Both the position numbers and the translations under genes were made by a program. A DNA stretch of 64,000 bases from Robertkochia solimangrovi (GTDB taxonomy: Bacteria; Bacteroidota; Bacteroidia; Flavobacteriales; Flavobacteriaceae). Below are positions 1 to 8,920 of this stretch, in pieces. The notes beneath the pieces are model-generated. The model searched no databases and was not told the DNA's origin. It saw only the letters and a list, made by a program, of their open reading frames with translations. The first letter of the stretch is position 1. Each line of letters starts with the position of its first letter. The stretch is from NCBI RefSeq assembly GCF_007279655.1, contig NZ_QKWN01000002.1, forward strand, positions 1-64,000, written 5' to 3'.

Positions 1-290
1 AAAACGGAAAACAGTTTACTGCTTCACTGTGTTACGATGTGACTCCGTAACAGGTAACCCAGTAACTCAGTAACCTTGTAAAAGAAAACGGAAAACAGTT
101 TACTTCATTACTGCATTACTGTTTTCTGCATTACTGTTTACAACCCCACTTTAATAATGTAACTAATGTTGAGTTATGAGTTATAGCTTGTGTAACAATA
201 GGGCAAATAACAGGTAACAGAAGTAAACTTCTTAAAAATTTACCATCAATCTCCCTAATATCACCAGTGTCACCAGTGTCACCAGTATCA
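1..290. repeat. Intergenic degenerate repeats, no gene
   Basis: No credible gene. The first 140 bases are a low-complexity mosaic of GTAAC and TTTACTGC-like words (called R2 here); a stretch with AAAACGGAAAACAGTTTACT occurs twice, near 1 and near 79. Bases 259-293 repeat CACCAGTGTCACCAGTATCAC-like words (R3). R2-like and R3-like text recurs at 7050-7200, 8700-8760 and 21433-21510, so these are dispersed intergenic repeat families. Function unknown. Confidence 0.6.
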
Positions 291-1442
291 CTAATATTGT
301 ACGTATTCTATGATTTCAAGTCCGTATCCGATAATTCCAACCCTTTTTGTCTGGGAGGAATTGGATAGAAGTTTGATCTTCGAAATATCGAGATCATGGA
401 GGATCTGAGCCCCAATTCCAAAATCTTTTGAATCCATCACGATCTTAGGAGCTTTGATCTCACCTTCCTGTTGTAACTTTTTAAGCTCGCTGAGACGGTT
501 TAAAAGGTTTAGTGAAGAAGATTCCTGATTGATGAAAACGATAGCACCTTTACCTTCCTCATTGATCGCTCTGAACATATAATCGAGCTTTTTATCGGCA
601 TCGTTGGTTAAAGTACCCAGGATGTCATTATTAACCAGCGTTGAGTTGATCCGGGTAAGCACGGGTTCATCTTTTTTCCAGCTGCCTTTGGTTAGGGCAA
701 TATGGATCTGTTCGTTTGTGGTTTGTTTATAGGCCCGTAATCTGAATTCTCCAAAACGGGTCTGAATATCGAAATCCTCTTTCTTTTCGATAAGGCTGTC
801 GTGCTGCATTCTGTAGGCAACCAGATCTTCGATGGAAACGATCTTGAGGTCGAATTTTTTGGCTACCTTCATAAGTTGGGGTAAACGCGCCATACTTCCG
901 TCTTCATTCATGATCTCTACAATAACCCCTGCTGGATATAATCCGGCAAGTCTTGCAAAGTCTATAGCTGCTTCAGTATGCCCGGTTCTTCTGAGTACGC
1001 CACCTTCCTTAGCTGCCAATGGAAAAATATGTCCTGGTCTGGCCAGATCGAAAGGTCTCGTGTTCTTATCGGTTAAGGCAAGTACGGTTTTAGCCCTGTC
1101 ACTGGCTGATATACCCGTGGTAACTCCATTCCCCCGAAGGTCGATGGATACGGTGAAGGCAGTTTCCATAGGATCGGTATTATTCCCAACCATTGGATGC
1201 AGTTCGAGTTCTTTACAACGTTTTTCAGTGAGGGGTGCACATATAAGTCCTTTCCCGTGCGATGCCATGAAATTGATCATTTCAGGGGTTACACGTTCAG
1301 AGGCTGCTACAAAATCACCTTCATTTTCACGGTTTTCATCATCAACGACGATAATAACCTTCCCATTTCTTATATCTGAAATGGCTTCTTCTATAGTGTT
1401 GAGCTGAATTTTTTTCTCAGACATTTCCGCAGTCGTGATCAT
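291..1442 (-). CDS. ribB: 3,4-dihydroxy-2-butanone-4-phosphate synthase with degenerate GTP cyclohydrolase II domain
   Basis: RibB makes 3,4-dihydroxy-2-butanone 4-phosphate from ribulose 5-phosphate for riboflavin synthesis. Residues about 14-210 form the DHBP synthase domain, with the acidic motif DDENREN-EGD at 34-43, RPGHIFPL at 135-142 and RTGHTEAAI at 152-160. Residues about 225-383 resemble GTP cyclohydrolase II in length and in the C-terminal GYGLEI motif. However, the only cysteines in the protein are at 68 and 76, so the three zinc-binding cysteines of RibA are missing. I infer that only the RibB half is active. It is the last gene of a minus-strand run, 23 bp after the LptF/G-like gene. 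ATG start. Confidence 0.93.
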   Translation of the reverse strand: MITTAEMSEKKIQLNTIEEAISDIRNGKVIIVVDDENRENEGDFVAASERVTPEMINFMASHGKGLICAPLTEKRCKELELHPMVGNNTDPMETAFTVSIDLRGNGVTTGISASDRAKTVLALTDKNTRPFDLARPGHIFPLAAKEGGVLRRTGHTEAAIDFARLAGLYPAGVIVEIMNEDGSMARLPQLMKVAKKFDLKIVSIEDLVAYRMQHDSLIEKKEDFDIQTRFGEFRLRAYKQTTNEQIHIALTKGSWKKDEPVLTRINSTLVNNDILGTLTNDADKKLDYMFRAINEEGKGAIVFINQESSSLNLLNRLSELKKLQQEGEIKAPKIVMDSKDFGIGAQILHDLDISKIKLLSNSSQTKRVGIIGYGLEIIEYVQY

Positions 1443-1465
1443 TGCTATATTTTCGTCAAAGATAC

Positions 1466-2944
1466 TTATTTTGACTCAGTCTCGTCCTTTTTCTTGAGAA
1501 AACTAAAGAGTTTCATGAACCGTTCGATTACTGCACCTGAATCAAAAATGGCCTTGTCTGCAGTTGCTCTTTTGGTAAGAAATATTCCCAATGGAAGCAT
1601 TACCAGGGTAGAGATCCATGCAGCCAGTGCCGGTTCCATACTACCGTCTTCTGCAAAATTGGTAGCGAACATTCCAACGAAAAGATATACCAAAAACAGG
1701 CTGATCGCCAATACCATAGGCAGACCAAGTCCTCCTTTTCGAATGATGGCGCCCAAGGGAGCCCCTACGAAGAACAGAATGAAACAAGCTACTGGTAGGG
1801 CGAACTTGTTATGCAGTGCCAGGTAATGGACATTAATTCTTTTGATACGTATCTGAATATTACTTCCTTTTCTTCGGTTATCCTGAATGGTCTTTAAGCT
1901 GTTGGCAATATCGTTCTTTGCCATATCAAGTAATTGTGAACGTCTCCAGGTTTCAAAATATCCGAGAATATCATCTGTCGTCAGGGTGCTGAGGTCTGCT
2001 GATTCGAGTACTTCGTTCTTTCGGATATTCATCTTCAGTTCCAGTGCTCCACTGCGACGATAGAGATTCTCTCCGAAATTGCTGAAGTACTTTCGGTTAT
2101 CCAGGAAATTGGTGTCGATAGCCCGTAGCAGTTCTTTTGCATTCAGCATCTTATGCGTGTTACTGATGTCTTTTTCATCCAAATCCTGGTTGTTGAGTTG
2201 GCTAAGGTCGATGTTCATCGTATAAGTCTCGAATAACCCTTTGGCAAATGGATATTTTTGTCTTTGTTTGATGGTTTTAGTGAGGATATCCTCATAGTAA
2301 TGACCATCCTTCAGTACCAGTTGCATGTAATTAGATCCTTTGGAGTTTACCAATTCACCGCTTACTGATTTGATCACCTGATTATTCTTACTATTATTGG
2401 CCAGTTTGTGAATTACAACATTGTTCAGGATCTGATCGTTATCCCCGGTCTTTTTTTCAACCTTTATATTGAGTTCGGTTTCAGGTATATTGTTGAAGAT
2501 TCCTTCACTGATAACCATGGCTGGTTTCAGGTTTGCAATGTTCCTGCGCAGATTATAGGATTCGAATTCCGCAGCTGGCATTACGTAGTTTGCAAACAGG
2601 AAAGTTCCGATACTGAGGATAGTTATGAAAACAATGACCCCTCTCATCGCTCTGAATAGGGATATACCCGAAGATTTCATCGCTGCAAACTCATAGTTCT
2701 CCGCAAAACTTCCAAAAGTCATGATGGAAGCCAGGAGTACGGTAAGGGGCAGCACCATTGGGATCAGGTTCGGTGAATAATAGAATAGGAACCTGCCGAC
2801 GATCAGCATATCGATTCCTTTTCCTGCCCATTCATCGATAAAGAACCATATAGATTGGAATACAAAAATCAGCATCAATATGACGAAAGAGCTGATAAAA
2901 TTGTACAAAAATCTGGATAGAATGTACCGGTCTATTAATTTCAC
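1466..2944 (-). CDS. LptF/LptG family permease (YjgP/YjgQ)
   Basis: A 492-residue inner-membrane protein of the YjgP/YjgQ family. These are the permease subunits of the LPS export ABC transporter, which with LptB extract LPS for transfer to the Lpt bridge. Hydrophobic segments lie near residues 12-33, 52-75 and 100-120, then a large periplasmic region, then three more near 375-450. This is the usual 3+3 arrangement. The central domain is rich in lysine and asparagine. It starts 3 bp after the LolA-like gene, so the two envelope genes are probably co-transcribed. LptF and LptG cannot be told apart from this sequence alone, and no partner permease is in the window. Confidence 0.9.
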   Translation of the reverse strand: MKLIDRYILSRFLYNFISSFVILMLIFVFQSIWFFIDEWAGKGIDMLIVGRFLFYYSPNLIPMVLPLTVLLASIMTFGSFAENYEFAAMKSSGISLFRAMRGVIVFITILSIGTFLFANYVMPAAEFESYNLRRNIANLKPAMVISEGIFNNIPETELNIKVEKKTGDNDQILNNVVIHKLANNSKNNQVIKSVSGELVNSKGSNYMQLVLKDGHYYEDILTKTIKQRQKYPFAKGLFETYTMNIDLSQLNNQDLDEKDISNTHKMLNAKELLRAIDTNFLDNRKYFSNFGENLYRRSGALELKMNIRKNEVLESADLSTLTTDDILGYFETWRRSQLLDMAKNDIANSLKTIQDNRRKGSNIQIRIKRINVHYLALHNKFALPVACFILFFVGAPLGAIIRKGGLGLPMVLAISLFLVYLFVGMFATNFAEDGSMEPALAAWISTLVMLPLGIFLTKRATADKAIFDSGAVIERFMKLFSFLKKKDETESK

Positions 2945-2947
2945 TGC

Positions 2948-3592
2948 CTAATTTCTTATGATATAGTAACCCTGGTCGGAATATTTTTCCTCGTCAAAAG
3001 TAAACAAGGATTTTGAAATAGGCTGGTCTGTTTTAAAAGAATTAACTGTGATCGTTGTTTTGGTCCCGTTTTTACCGGTTTCGATCAGGTTATAAATGTG
3101 CTTGGTCTGTTTGTCAATCCCCAATAGAATCTGTTTGATCTCCGATTTGCTATCGATAGGTACGAGTGCTACGTATTGGATCTGTCGGCCTTTAACGTTC
3201 TGTAGGATATCCATTTTATAATTATACCCTTTTTTATAGAAGGTCAGCATTTCAGAGGGGGTTATGGTACCCTCTTCATCTTCTGCGCCTTTCCCATCGA
3301 TCACTACTTCTTCATTCTCAGGAATGATGGTATATGTCTTCTCACCATCGAATATTTTAGTGGCTCCGAGATAATTAAACAGGTACTTATCTCCCTGGAG
3401 AGTTACGTCACCACGGGTTTCCTGATGGATATTCTCCTGGTTGTTATCCAGTGCATATTTGAATTCGATATAAATGTTATCGTAGCTTGTAGCTTTTCCA
3501 TATACTTCATCAAGCAGGGCCTTCGCTTTAGGATCACTTTGTGCGTTTACGAACGTACAGATCATCAGGAGTAAAAAGGCAAATCTCTTCAT
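2948..3592 (-). CDS. LolA-like outer-membrane lipoprotein carrier protein
   Basis: A 214-residue secreted protein with a signal peptide over residues 1-17 (hydrophobic FAFLLLMICTF, then a VNA-Q cleavage site). The rest is beta-rich and reads like the LolA fold: a conserved GDVTLQGDKYLFNYLG segment, PSEMLTFYKKGYNYKM, and a C-terminal FTFDEEKY segment. LolA proteins carry lipoproteins across the periplasm to the outer membrane. Length and context (directly after ftsK, 7 bp, and before the LPS permease) match the usual Bacteroidota arrangement. ATG start. Confidence 0.88.
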   Translation of the reverse strand: MKRFAFLLLMICTFVNAQSDPKAKALLDEVYGKATSYDNIYIEFKYALDNNQENIHQETRGDVTLQGDKYLFNYLGATKIFDGEKTYTIIPENEEVVIDGKGAEDEEGTITPSEMLTFYKKGYNYKMDILQNVKGRQIQYVALVPIDSKSEIKQILLGIDKQTKHIYNLIETGKNGTKTTITVNSFKTDQPISKSLFTFDEEKYSDQGYYIIRN

Positions 3593-3599
3593 TTTAAGC

Positions 3600-6044
3600 T
3601 TAATTTTCGTTGTTTAATAATTGATCCAGGGCAACCATATCCGGTATGAGTACCTGACGTGCCTTGCTTCCTTCGAACGGACCGACGATTCCGGCAGCTT
3701 CGAGCTGATCGATCAATCGGCCGGCACGGTTATACCCCAGTTTTAATTTTCTTTGTAACAGGGATGCCGATCCTTGCTGAGCGATAACGATCACTTCAGC
3801 CGCTTCACGGAATAATGCATCTCTGTCTGATACATCTATATCAAGTGCCGTGCCAGAATCCTCACCGACATATTCCGGAAGGAGGTGTGCATCAGGATAA
3901 GCGCGTTGTCCGCCAATATAGTCAGTGATCTTGGATACTTCAGGCGTATCAACGAAGGCACACTGTAATCGTGTCAGGTCATTACCCTGGGTATATAACA
4001 TATCTCCACGGCCGATAAGTTGATCTGCTCCGGGTGAATCCAGAATCGTTCTTGAGTCGATCTTGGAGGTTACCCGGAAAGCAACCCGCGCAGGGAAGTT
4101 TGCTTTTATAATACCGGTGATCACGTTCACCGAAGGACGTTGTGTTGCTATGATGAGGTGAATTCCGATCGCCCTTGCCAACTGTGCCAGACGAGCGATA
4201 GGTGTCTCAACTTCTTTTCCTGCAGTCATGATGAGATCTGCAAACTCATCTATCACAAGAACGATATAAGGAAGAAACTGGTGTCCGTCATTTGGGTTCA
4301 GTTTACGAGCCTTGAATTTTGTGTTGTATTCCTTGATATTTCGAACCATCGCATTTTTCAAAAGCTCATAGCGATTGTCCATTTCGATACACAGGGAGTT
4401 TAGGGTATTGATCACCTTGGTATTATCGGTAATGATCGCATCTTCACTATCCGGTAGCTTTGCAAGGAAATGCCTTTCGATCTTATTGAAAAGCGTTAGT
4501 TCCACCTTTTTAGGATCCACCAGCACGAATTTAACCTCTGCAGGGTGTTTCTTGTATAAAAGTGAGGTGAGCATAGCATTGAGTCCGACCGACTTACCCT
4601 GACCGGTAGCTCCTGCCATTAACAGGTGAGGCATTTTAGCCAGATCGACGACGAAGGTTTCATTACTGATGGTCTTCCCGAAAGCGATCGGTAGTTCCAT
4701 TTCCGCATTGTGGAATTTCTTGGAAGCGATTACAGAGCGCATCGATACGGTGGAAGCCTTTTTGTTCGGTACTTCGATACCGATGGTACCTTTCCCTGGT
4801 ATCGGAGCAATAATACGGATACCCAGAGCTGAAAGGGAAAGTGCTATATCATCTTCAAGGTTCTTGATTTTGGATATACGAACTCCGGCAGCTGGGACGA
4901 TCTCATATAAAGTTACGGTAGGACCGATAGTAGCTTTGATCTGACTGATATCGATCTTATAGTTTTTAAGCGTATCTACAATACGGTTCTTATTTTCTTC
5001 CAGTTCCTCCTGGTCGATAGTTATGCTACCGGCACCGTAATCATTCAACAGGTCTAATGGAGGGAATTTATAATTGCTTAGTTCCAGTTTCGGGTCAAAT
5101 TCGCCGAAATCACTGACCAGTTTTTCAGCGCGAACTTCAGATTCCTCTTTTTCCTCATGAACTTCAACTTCCATTTGAAGTTCTGTATCACTGTCGGCGG
5201 TATTCTTCGCAACCGATGGTTTAGAATACATATCATTAATACTATGCTTCAGAACGGGTTCGGGTACATCTTCCTCATCATCAGCGACTCTGACCTCAAA
5301 AGAATTTTCGATATCAACATCGGAAGTTTTATCCGGATCCGTGAATTGATCACTGTTGATAACCTGTGGCGTATGCTCTTCTATATCGCTTTGCGTAACG
5401 TTCTCTGTATTGATCGATTTTTCCGGTTTTGTTGCGAAAGTCGCTTCGATCTCACTTCTTGTAACCCGGAAAGCATCCCCGATCTTTTGAGGGGTAAGTT
5501 TCAGGCGTAAGACGGAATAGGTGATCAGCATAAAGAACAGGAGCAGGGCGATGCCGATATTCCCGATATAGGCCCGCATGAAATCGTTCATTTCAAATCC
5601 TATAGTTCCGCCGAGAAGCGGAGCACGGGAAGCGAAAAAACCTAAAAATATCGATAACCAAATAATGATAATGACACCCCAAAACCATCGATTGGTTAGT
5701 TTTTTAGTGTCGATATTCAGGAAAAGGAATAATCCGGTTTGAAATAGAAGGATCAGAAATATAAAGGAAGCGATCCCGAAACCTTTATAGATAAAAAAGT
5801 GGGAAATTCCTGCTCCAAATTTATTGAGCCAATTCTCAGCTTCTACTTGACGATCTCCGAATTCTTTTAGTAAACTCTGATCTTCCTGCCAGGTGGAGAA
5901 GAAGGAAATAAAGGCAATAAAGCATCCGATGCTAAACAGCATCAGTAAACTACCAAGAATGATCTTTTGTTGATGAGAAAGTTGAAATTTTGGTAGTTTT
6001 TTAGTTGAGGATGAATTATTTTTTTTGGTCTTTTTCCTGGCCAT
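3600..6044 (-). CDS. ftsK: FtsK/SpoIIIE DNA translocase
   Basis: A DNA translocase that moves the chromosome termini through the closing septum and supports XerCD dimer resolution. Four N-terminal membrane segments lie near residues 28-52, 88-112, 120-138 and 163-181. An acidic low-complexity linker runs to about 310. The motor domain has Walker A GATGQGKS at 478-485, then LVDPKKVEL and a Walker B segment VLVIDEFADLI. A C-terminal winged-helix gamma domain that reads KOPS sequences contains LLQRKLKLGYNRAGRLIDQLE. I place the start at ATG 6044; an in-frame TTG at 6050 would add two residues. It lies 61 bp downstream of the kinase gene and leads into lolA. Confidence 0.96.
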   Translation of the reverse strand: MARKKTKKNNSSSTKKLPKFQLSHQQKIILGSLLMLFSIGCFIAFISFFSTWQEDQSLLKEFGDRQVEAENWLNKFGAGISHFFIYKGFGIASFIFLILLFQTGLFLFLNIDTKKLTNRWFWGVIIIIWLSIFLGFFASRAPLLGGTIGFEMNDFMRAYIGNIGIALLLFFMLITYSVLRLKLTPQKIGDAFRVTRSEIEATFATKPEKSINTENVTQSDIEEHTPQVINSDQFTDPDKTSDVDIENSFEVRVADDEEDVPEPVLKHSINDMYSKPSVAKNTADSDTELQMEVEVHEEKEESEVRAEKLVSDFGEFDPKLELSNYKFPPLDLLNDYGAGSITIDQEELEENKNRIVDTLKNYKIDISQIKATIGPTVTLYEIVPAAGVRISKIKNLEDDIALSLSALGIRIIAPIPGKGTIGIEVPNKKASTVSMRSVIASKKFHNAEMELPIAFGKTISNETFVVDLAKMPHLLMAGATGQGKSVGLNAMLTSLLYKKHPAEVKFVLVDPKKVELTLFNKIERHFLAKLPDSEDAIITDNTKVINTLNSLCIEMDNRYELLKNAMVRNIKEYNTKFKARKLNPNDGHQFLPYIVLVIDEFADLIMTAGKEVETPIARLAQLARAIGIHLIIATQRPSVNVITGIIKANFPARVAFRVTSKIDSRTILDSPGADQLIGRGDMLYTQGNDLTRLQCAFVDTPEVSKITDYIGGQRAYPDAHLLPEYVGEDSGTALDIDVSDRDALFREAAEVIVIAQQGSASLLQRKLKLGYNRAGRLIDQLEAAGIVGPFEGSKARQVLIPDMVALDQLLNNEN

Positions 6045-6105
6045 TAGCAACTATAGGTTTAAAACAAAAGTACTAATTACAAACGTACAGTTTGCATTTA
6101 TATTT

Positions 6106-6465
6106 TTAAAATATTTTGGGAATGTAAATGATCAATCCGATGATAATGGCGATAATCGCAGTCAGGAAAACAGCTCCAGCGGCCAGATCCTTGACGCTGC
6201 CGATAACCTTATGATAATCGGGATGCACAAAATCGGAGAGCTTTTCGATGGCGGTATTTAAACCTTCTGCTCCCAGAATAACCGCTATGGTTATGAGTTG
6301 TATACACCATTCCGTAGCGGAAATATCAAAGATGAATCCGGCAATACATACCAGAATGGCAATGGTTGTTTGAACCTGAATGCTGGGTTCGGTTGTAATT
6401 AAAAGGTACGCTCCTTTCGAAGCGTACCCGATACTTTTAAGTCTGTTTTTTATAAAGGAATTCAT
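6106..6465 (-). CDS. dgkA: Diacylglycerol kinase (DgkA family)
   Basis: A small integral-membrane kinase of 119 residues, the usual DgkA length, that phosphorylates diacylglycerol or undecaprenol. The signature EGLNTAIEKLSD and the following VKDLAAGAVF are intact. Three hydrophobic helices are visible, ending in IIAIIIGLIIYI. I chose ATG 6465 (MNSFIKNRLKS), which begins 4 bp after the tpx stop. A longer frame reaching 6555 would run into tpx and adds residues unlike the family. The substrate (diacylglycerol or undecaprenol) cannot be decided from sequence. Confidence 0.9.
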   Translation of the reverse strand: MNSFIKNRLKSIGYASKGAYLLITTEPSIQVQTTIAILVCIAGFIFDISATEWCIQLITIAVILGAEGLNTAIEKLSDFVHPDYHKVIGSVKDLAAGAVFLTAIIAIIIGLIIYIPKIF

Positions 6466-6469
6466 CGTT

Positions 6470-6967
6470 TTATAATACGGCAAGTGCTGCCTTGTAATCC
6501 GGCTCATCCACAATTTCAGGAACTTGCTCTGAATAAAGCACTTTTCCAGATTCATCCAGTACGATCACAACGCGACTTAATAACCCTTGTAAAGGCCCGT
6601 CTGTAAAAACAAGACCGTAATCTTCTCCAAACTTACCATCGCGGAAATCCGATAGATTGACGACATTCTCCAATCCTTCAGCGCCGCAAAACCTTGCCTG
6701 AGCGAATGGAAGGTCTTTGGAGATACACAGCACCTTGGTATTTTCCAAAGACGACGCACTCTTATTGAATTCGCGTACCGAAGCAGCACAGGTACCGGTA
6801 TCAACACTTGGGAATATATTCAGGATCACTCGGGAACCCTCAAAGTCATTTAAAGTTTTTCCGGAAAGATCCGTAGCACAAAGCGTGAAGTCCGGAGCTT
6901 TACTACCTGTTTCCGGAAGTGTACCGGAAGTATGAATTTCATTACCTTTTAATGTTACTGTTGCCAT
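6470..6967 (-). CDS. tpx: Thiol peroxidase Tpx
   Basis: An atypical 2-Cys peroxiredoxin that reduces hydrogen peroxide and alkyl hydroperoxides using thioredoxin. At 165 residues it has the family length. The peroxidatic cysteine is Cys60 in PSVDTGTC and the resolving cysteine is Cys94 in ARFCGAEGL, matching the spacing in E. coli Tpx. The conserved SKDLPFAQARFC segment is present. It is the first gene of the minus-strand run and is followed after 4 bp by the diacylglycerol kinase. ATG start. Confidence 0.96.
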   Translation of the reverse strand: MATVTLKGNEIHTSGTLPETGSKAPDFTLCATDLSGKTLNDFEGSRVILNIFPSVDTGTCAASVREFNKSASSLENTKVLCISKDLPFAQARFCGAEGLENVVNLSDFRDGKFGEDYGLVFTDGPLQGLLSRVVIVLDESGKVLYSEQVPEIVDEPDYKAALAVL

Positions 6968-7452
6968 TATGTATATTTAAGTTATATCGTAAAATTACAA
7001 ATTATGAGTTATGAATTAAGCATTAAGAGTTAAGAATTATGGATTATGAATTATTTACTGCGTTTCTGTTTCACCGCTTCACAAGGTAACATGTAACATC
7101 GTAACTAAATCGAATTGAGAATTTAGAATTGAAAATTGAGGATAAGGTAAAAAGCCTACAGCTCACTACACAATTGCCACCAATGCCACTATTGTCACTA
7201 ATTATTGCTTATTTTCTATGTTTAAATGTTAATAATTACGAATAACCGAAAAATCATGCTGTTTGACCCTTTCACTTGAAGGTGAGTTGAATACATGGTA
7301 CTTTCACCCTGTGTTTACAAAATAGTGAATGCCCTTTCTGTACTTGTTGTAGTATAGGTGGTGAAGGACTTATATAAGTTTTGACCCGGTTTGCCCTGAA
7401 TCATGTCTGTGACTTTCTTTACTTATGTCCAAAGCTTTAACCTGTAAAATTT
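6968..7452. other. Divergent intergenic region with dispersed repeats
   Basis: No gene seen. It lies between divergent genes (tpx and the lipoprotein). From 7003 to 7205 it is a mosaic of the three dispersed low-complexity repeats: R1 (TTAAGAATTATGGATTATG-like, 7003-7050), R2 (GTAAC and TTTCACCGCTTCAC-like, 7055-7110), more R1, then R3 (CACTATTGTCACTAAT, 7176-7200). Promoters for both flanking genes should lie here, but I cannot place them with confidence. Confidence 0.5.
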
Positions 7453-8661
7453 ATGACTATGAGAGGGATCTTGTGTACAGGAGTGATGGGCTTATTATTG
7501 ACAGCCTGCTCCCATGATGTTATCGATGTGTTGGATCCGGACAATGACACGGATACTGTTAAAACTTTTACGCTTCACATTCCGGATGTTGATGAACTCA
7601 CATCCTCCACCAATTTATTAAAATCTTCTGCGCGTACGCAAACCGGAGATGTTGAGATGTACTTCGAATGTGGCGAATTCTCATTTACGGAAGAGTATTA
7701 CAGTAATAATGAATCCGGTCTCTATTATGTGAACGCCCTTACCGATAACGATGAAATCATCGGTCATCGTTTATATATAACTTTTGGAGTACCGAGCTAT
7801 GTTACGGGGCAGATATCAAATATTGAGGTGGTATCACCGGATCTCGGTGTTATCTACACGGTAGACCAACTAGAAGGATTTAATCGTCATTGGTTTACGG
7901 TGCCTGAAGTTTCTAATGCAATGTATTTAAAATATGAAACGGAATATGGTACTGTTTTGAGTGACCTTGCCACGGCATCACCAAATGGAGTCTCAATAGA
8001 AGTATGTGATTATACACCAGATTGCGATCTACCAGAAATTCAGAAATTATTGAAACTTCTTCCGGATACTTTTACCGTTAACTTCTACGAAGATGAAACC
8101 TTGGTTAAAAGTCTCACGGATCTCACCGCAGGCGATCATACCGTCGAAATAAGAGGAGGGGTTTATGATATCCGGATTGAAAGTCAGTTTTCGGAAAAGT
8201 CCGGGAATTCGATGATTCCTGAGATGACGACTTTAAATCTTCCTTTAACCGGAGGAGACACCGCTGTAGATCTGGCAAGCAATAATACAGTAGAACTGGA
8301 TGTATACAGCGAATATGCCGCTATATTTACACATAAGAAGGAATTACGCGCTTACACGAATAACGGTAGTTCCATCTTTCCATATTTTTTATATAGTGAG
8401 GAAGGCTCTGCCTATGATGAGTTTCCCTTATGGTCAGTAGATTATGGAGCATACTATTTGGCCTTGTTGCATTCTTCTGCGACGAATCCTGAAATGAAGA
8501 TTTTTAGCAGAGAACAGTCAAATGATCCGTTGCTTTATCAACCTGAAAATCTGAAACCACATACGCTTTATAAGTTACGTGTCTGTGATGTTTACGAACC
8601 GAGTATCACCTGGGAACAACGTGAACTTCCAGAGATCCACTTTACGCTTACAAGACAGTAA
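7453..8661 (+). CDS. Lipoprotein of unknown function
   Basis: Not recognised. The 402-residue product begins with a lipoprotein signal peptide: GILCTGVMGLLLTAC, with the lipobox cysteine at Cys19. A short acidic stretch (DPDNDTDT) follows the lipidated cysteine. The remainder is beta-rich, with many Thr, Asn, Tyr and Glu residues and no enzyme motif I can name. It is a single gene flanked by dispersed repeats and followed by a strong terminator, which suggests a lone accessory surface lipoprotein. A second ATG two codons downstream (7459) could also be the start. Confidence 0.75.
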   Translation: MTMRGILCTGVMGLLLTACSHDVIDVLDPDNDTDTVKTFTLHIPDVDELTSSTNLLKSSARTQTGDVEMYFECGEFSFTEEYYSNNESGLYYVNALTDNDEIIGHRLYITFGVPSYVTGQISNIEVVSPDLGVIYTVDQLEGFNRHWFTVPEVSNAMYLKYETEYGTVLSDLATASPNGVSIEVCDYTPDCDLPEIQKLLKLLPDTFTVNFYEDETLVKSLTDLTAGDHTVEIRGGVYDIRIESQFSEKSGNSMIPEMTTLNLPLTGGDTAVDLASNNTVELDVYSEYAAIFTHKKELRAYTNNGSSIFPYFLYSEEGSAYDEFPLWSVDYGAYYLALLHSSATNPEMKIFSREQSNDPLLYQPENLKPHTLYKLRVCDVYEPSITWEQRELPEIHFTLTRQ

Positions 8662-8760
8662 GAGTTAAGAATTAAGAATTAAGAATTAAGAATTATGGAT
8701 TATTAACTGCGTTACTGCTTCACTGTTTCACAAAGTAACATGTAGCAAGTAACTCAGGTC
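8662..8760. repeat. Dispersed intergenic repeats R1 and R2
   Basis: AT-rich text after the lipoprotein stop repeats AAGAATTAAGAATT four times and then TATGGATTATTAACTG (R1). It continues into TTACTGCTTCACTGTTTCAC with GTAAC words (R2), the same order as at 7003-7110. No gene. Confidence 0.6.
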
Positions 8761-8790
8761 ACTCTGGTATTTTGGGCTAAAGGCCCACAA

Positions 8791-8824
8791 ATAGCGACGA
8801 CACTTTACAGTGCGCCAGCAGACG
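8791..8824 (-). repeat. Degenerate hairpin unit related to the 144-bp repeat
   Basis: Read on the minus strand this segment gives TGCTGGCGCA followed, after a few bases, by AAGTGTCGTCGC. The large repeat at 10427-10457 has the same order: TTTTGCTGGCGCAAAAC, then GAGTGTC. It looks like a decayed single unit of that repeat about 1.6 kb away. Short match, so tentative. Confidence 0.35.
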
Positions 8825-8847
8825 AAAAGCTTTTAACCCAACGATAT

Positions 8848-8881
8848 AAAAAAAAGGCTACCTGAAAGGCAGCCTTTTTTT
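8848..8881. terminator. Bidirectional Rho-independent terminator
   Basis: A-tract, then GGCTACC, loop TGAAA, GGCAGCC, then T-tract. The stem works on both strands and sits between the convergent lipoprotein gene (plus) and the peroxiredoxin operon (minus), so it probably ends both. Confidence 0.85.
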
Positions 8882-8920
8882 CTTTTTCTTTTTCAATTTT
8901 TCCCATCGGGAGGGGAGGAA

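Noticed and set aside
832-1407. Plus-strand 191-codon frame opposite ribB
   Set aside because: It is an antisense shadow of the conserved DHBP synthase domain.
1443-1465. FMN riboswitch before ribB
   Set aside because: Only 23 bp separate ribB from the upstream permease gene, too short for an RFN element, and no such structure is seen elsewhere nearby.
6106-6555. Longer form of the diacylglycerol kinase starting at 6555
   Set aside because: The extra 30 residues overlap the end of tpx and are unlike the family; ATG 6465 gives the normal length.
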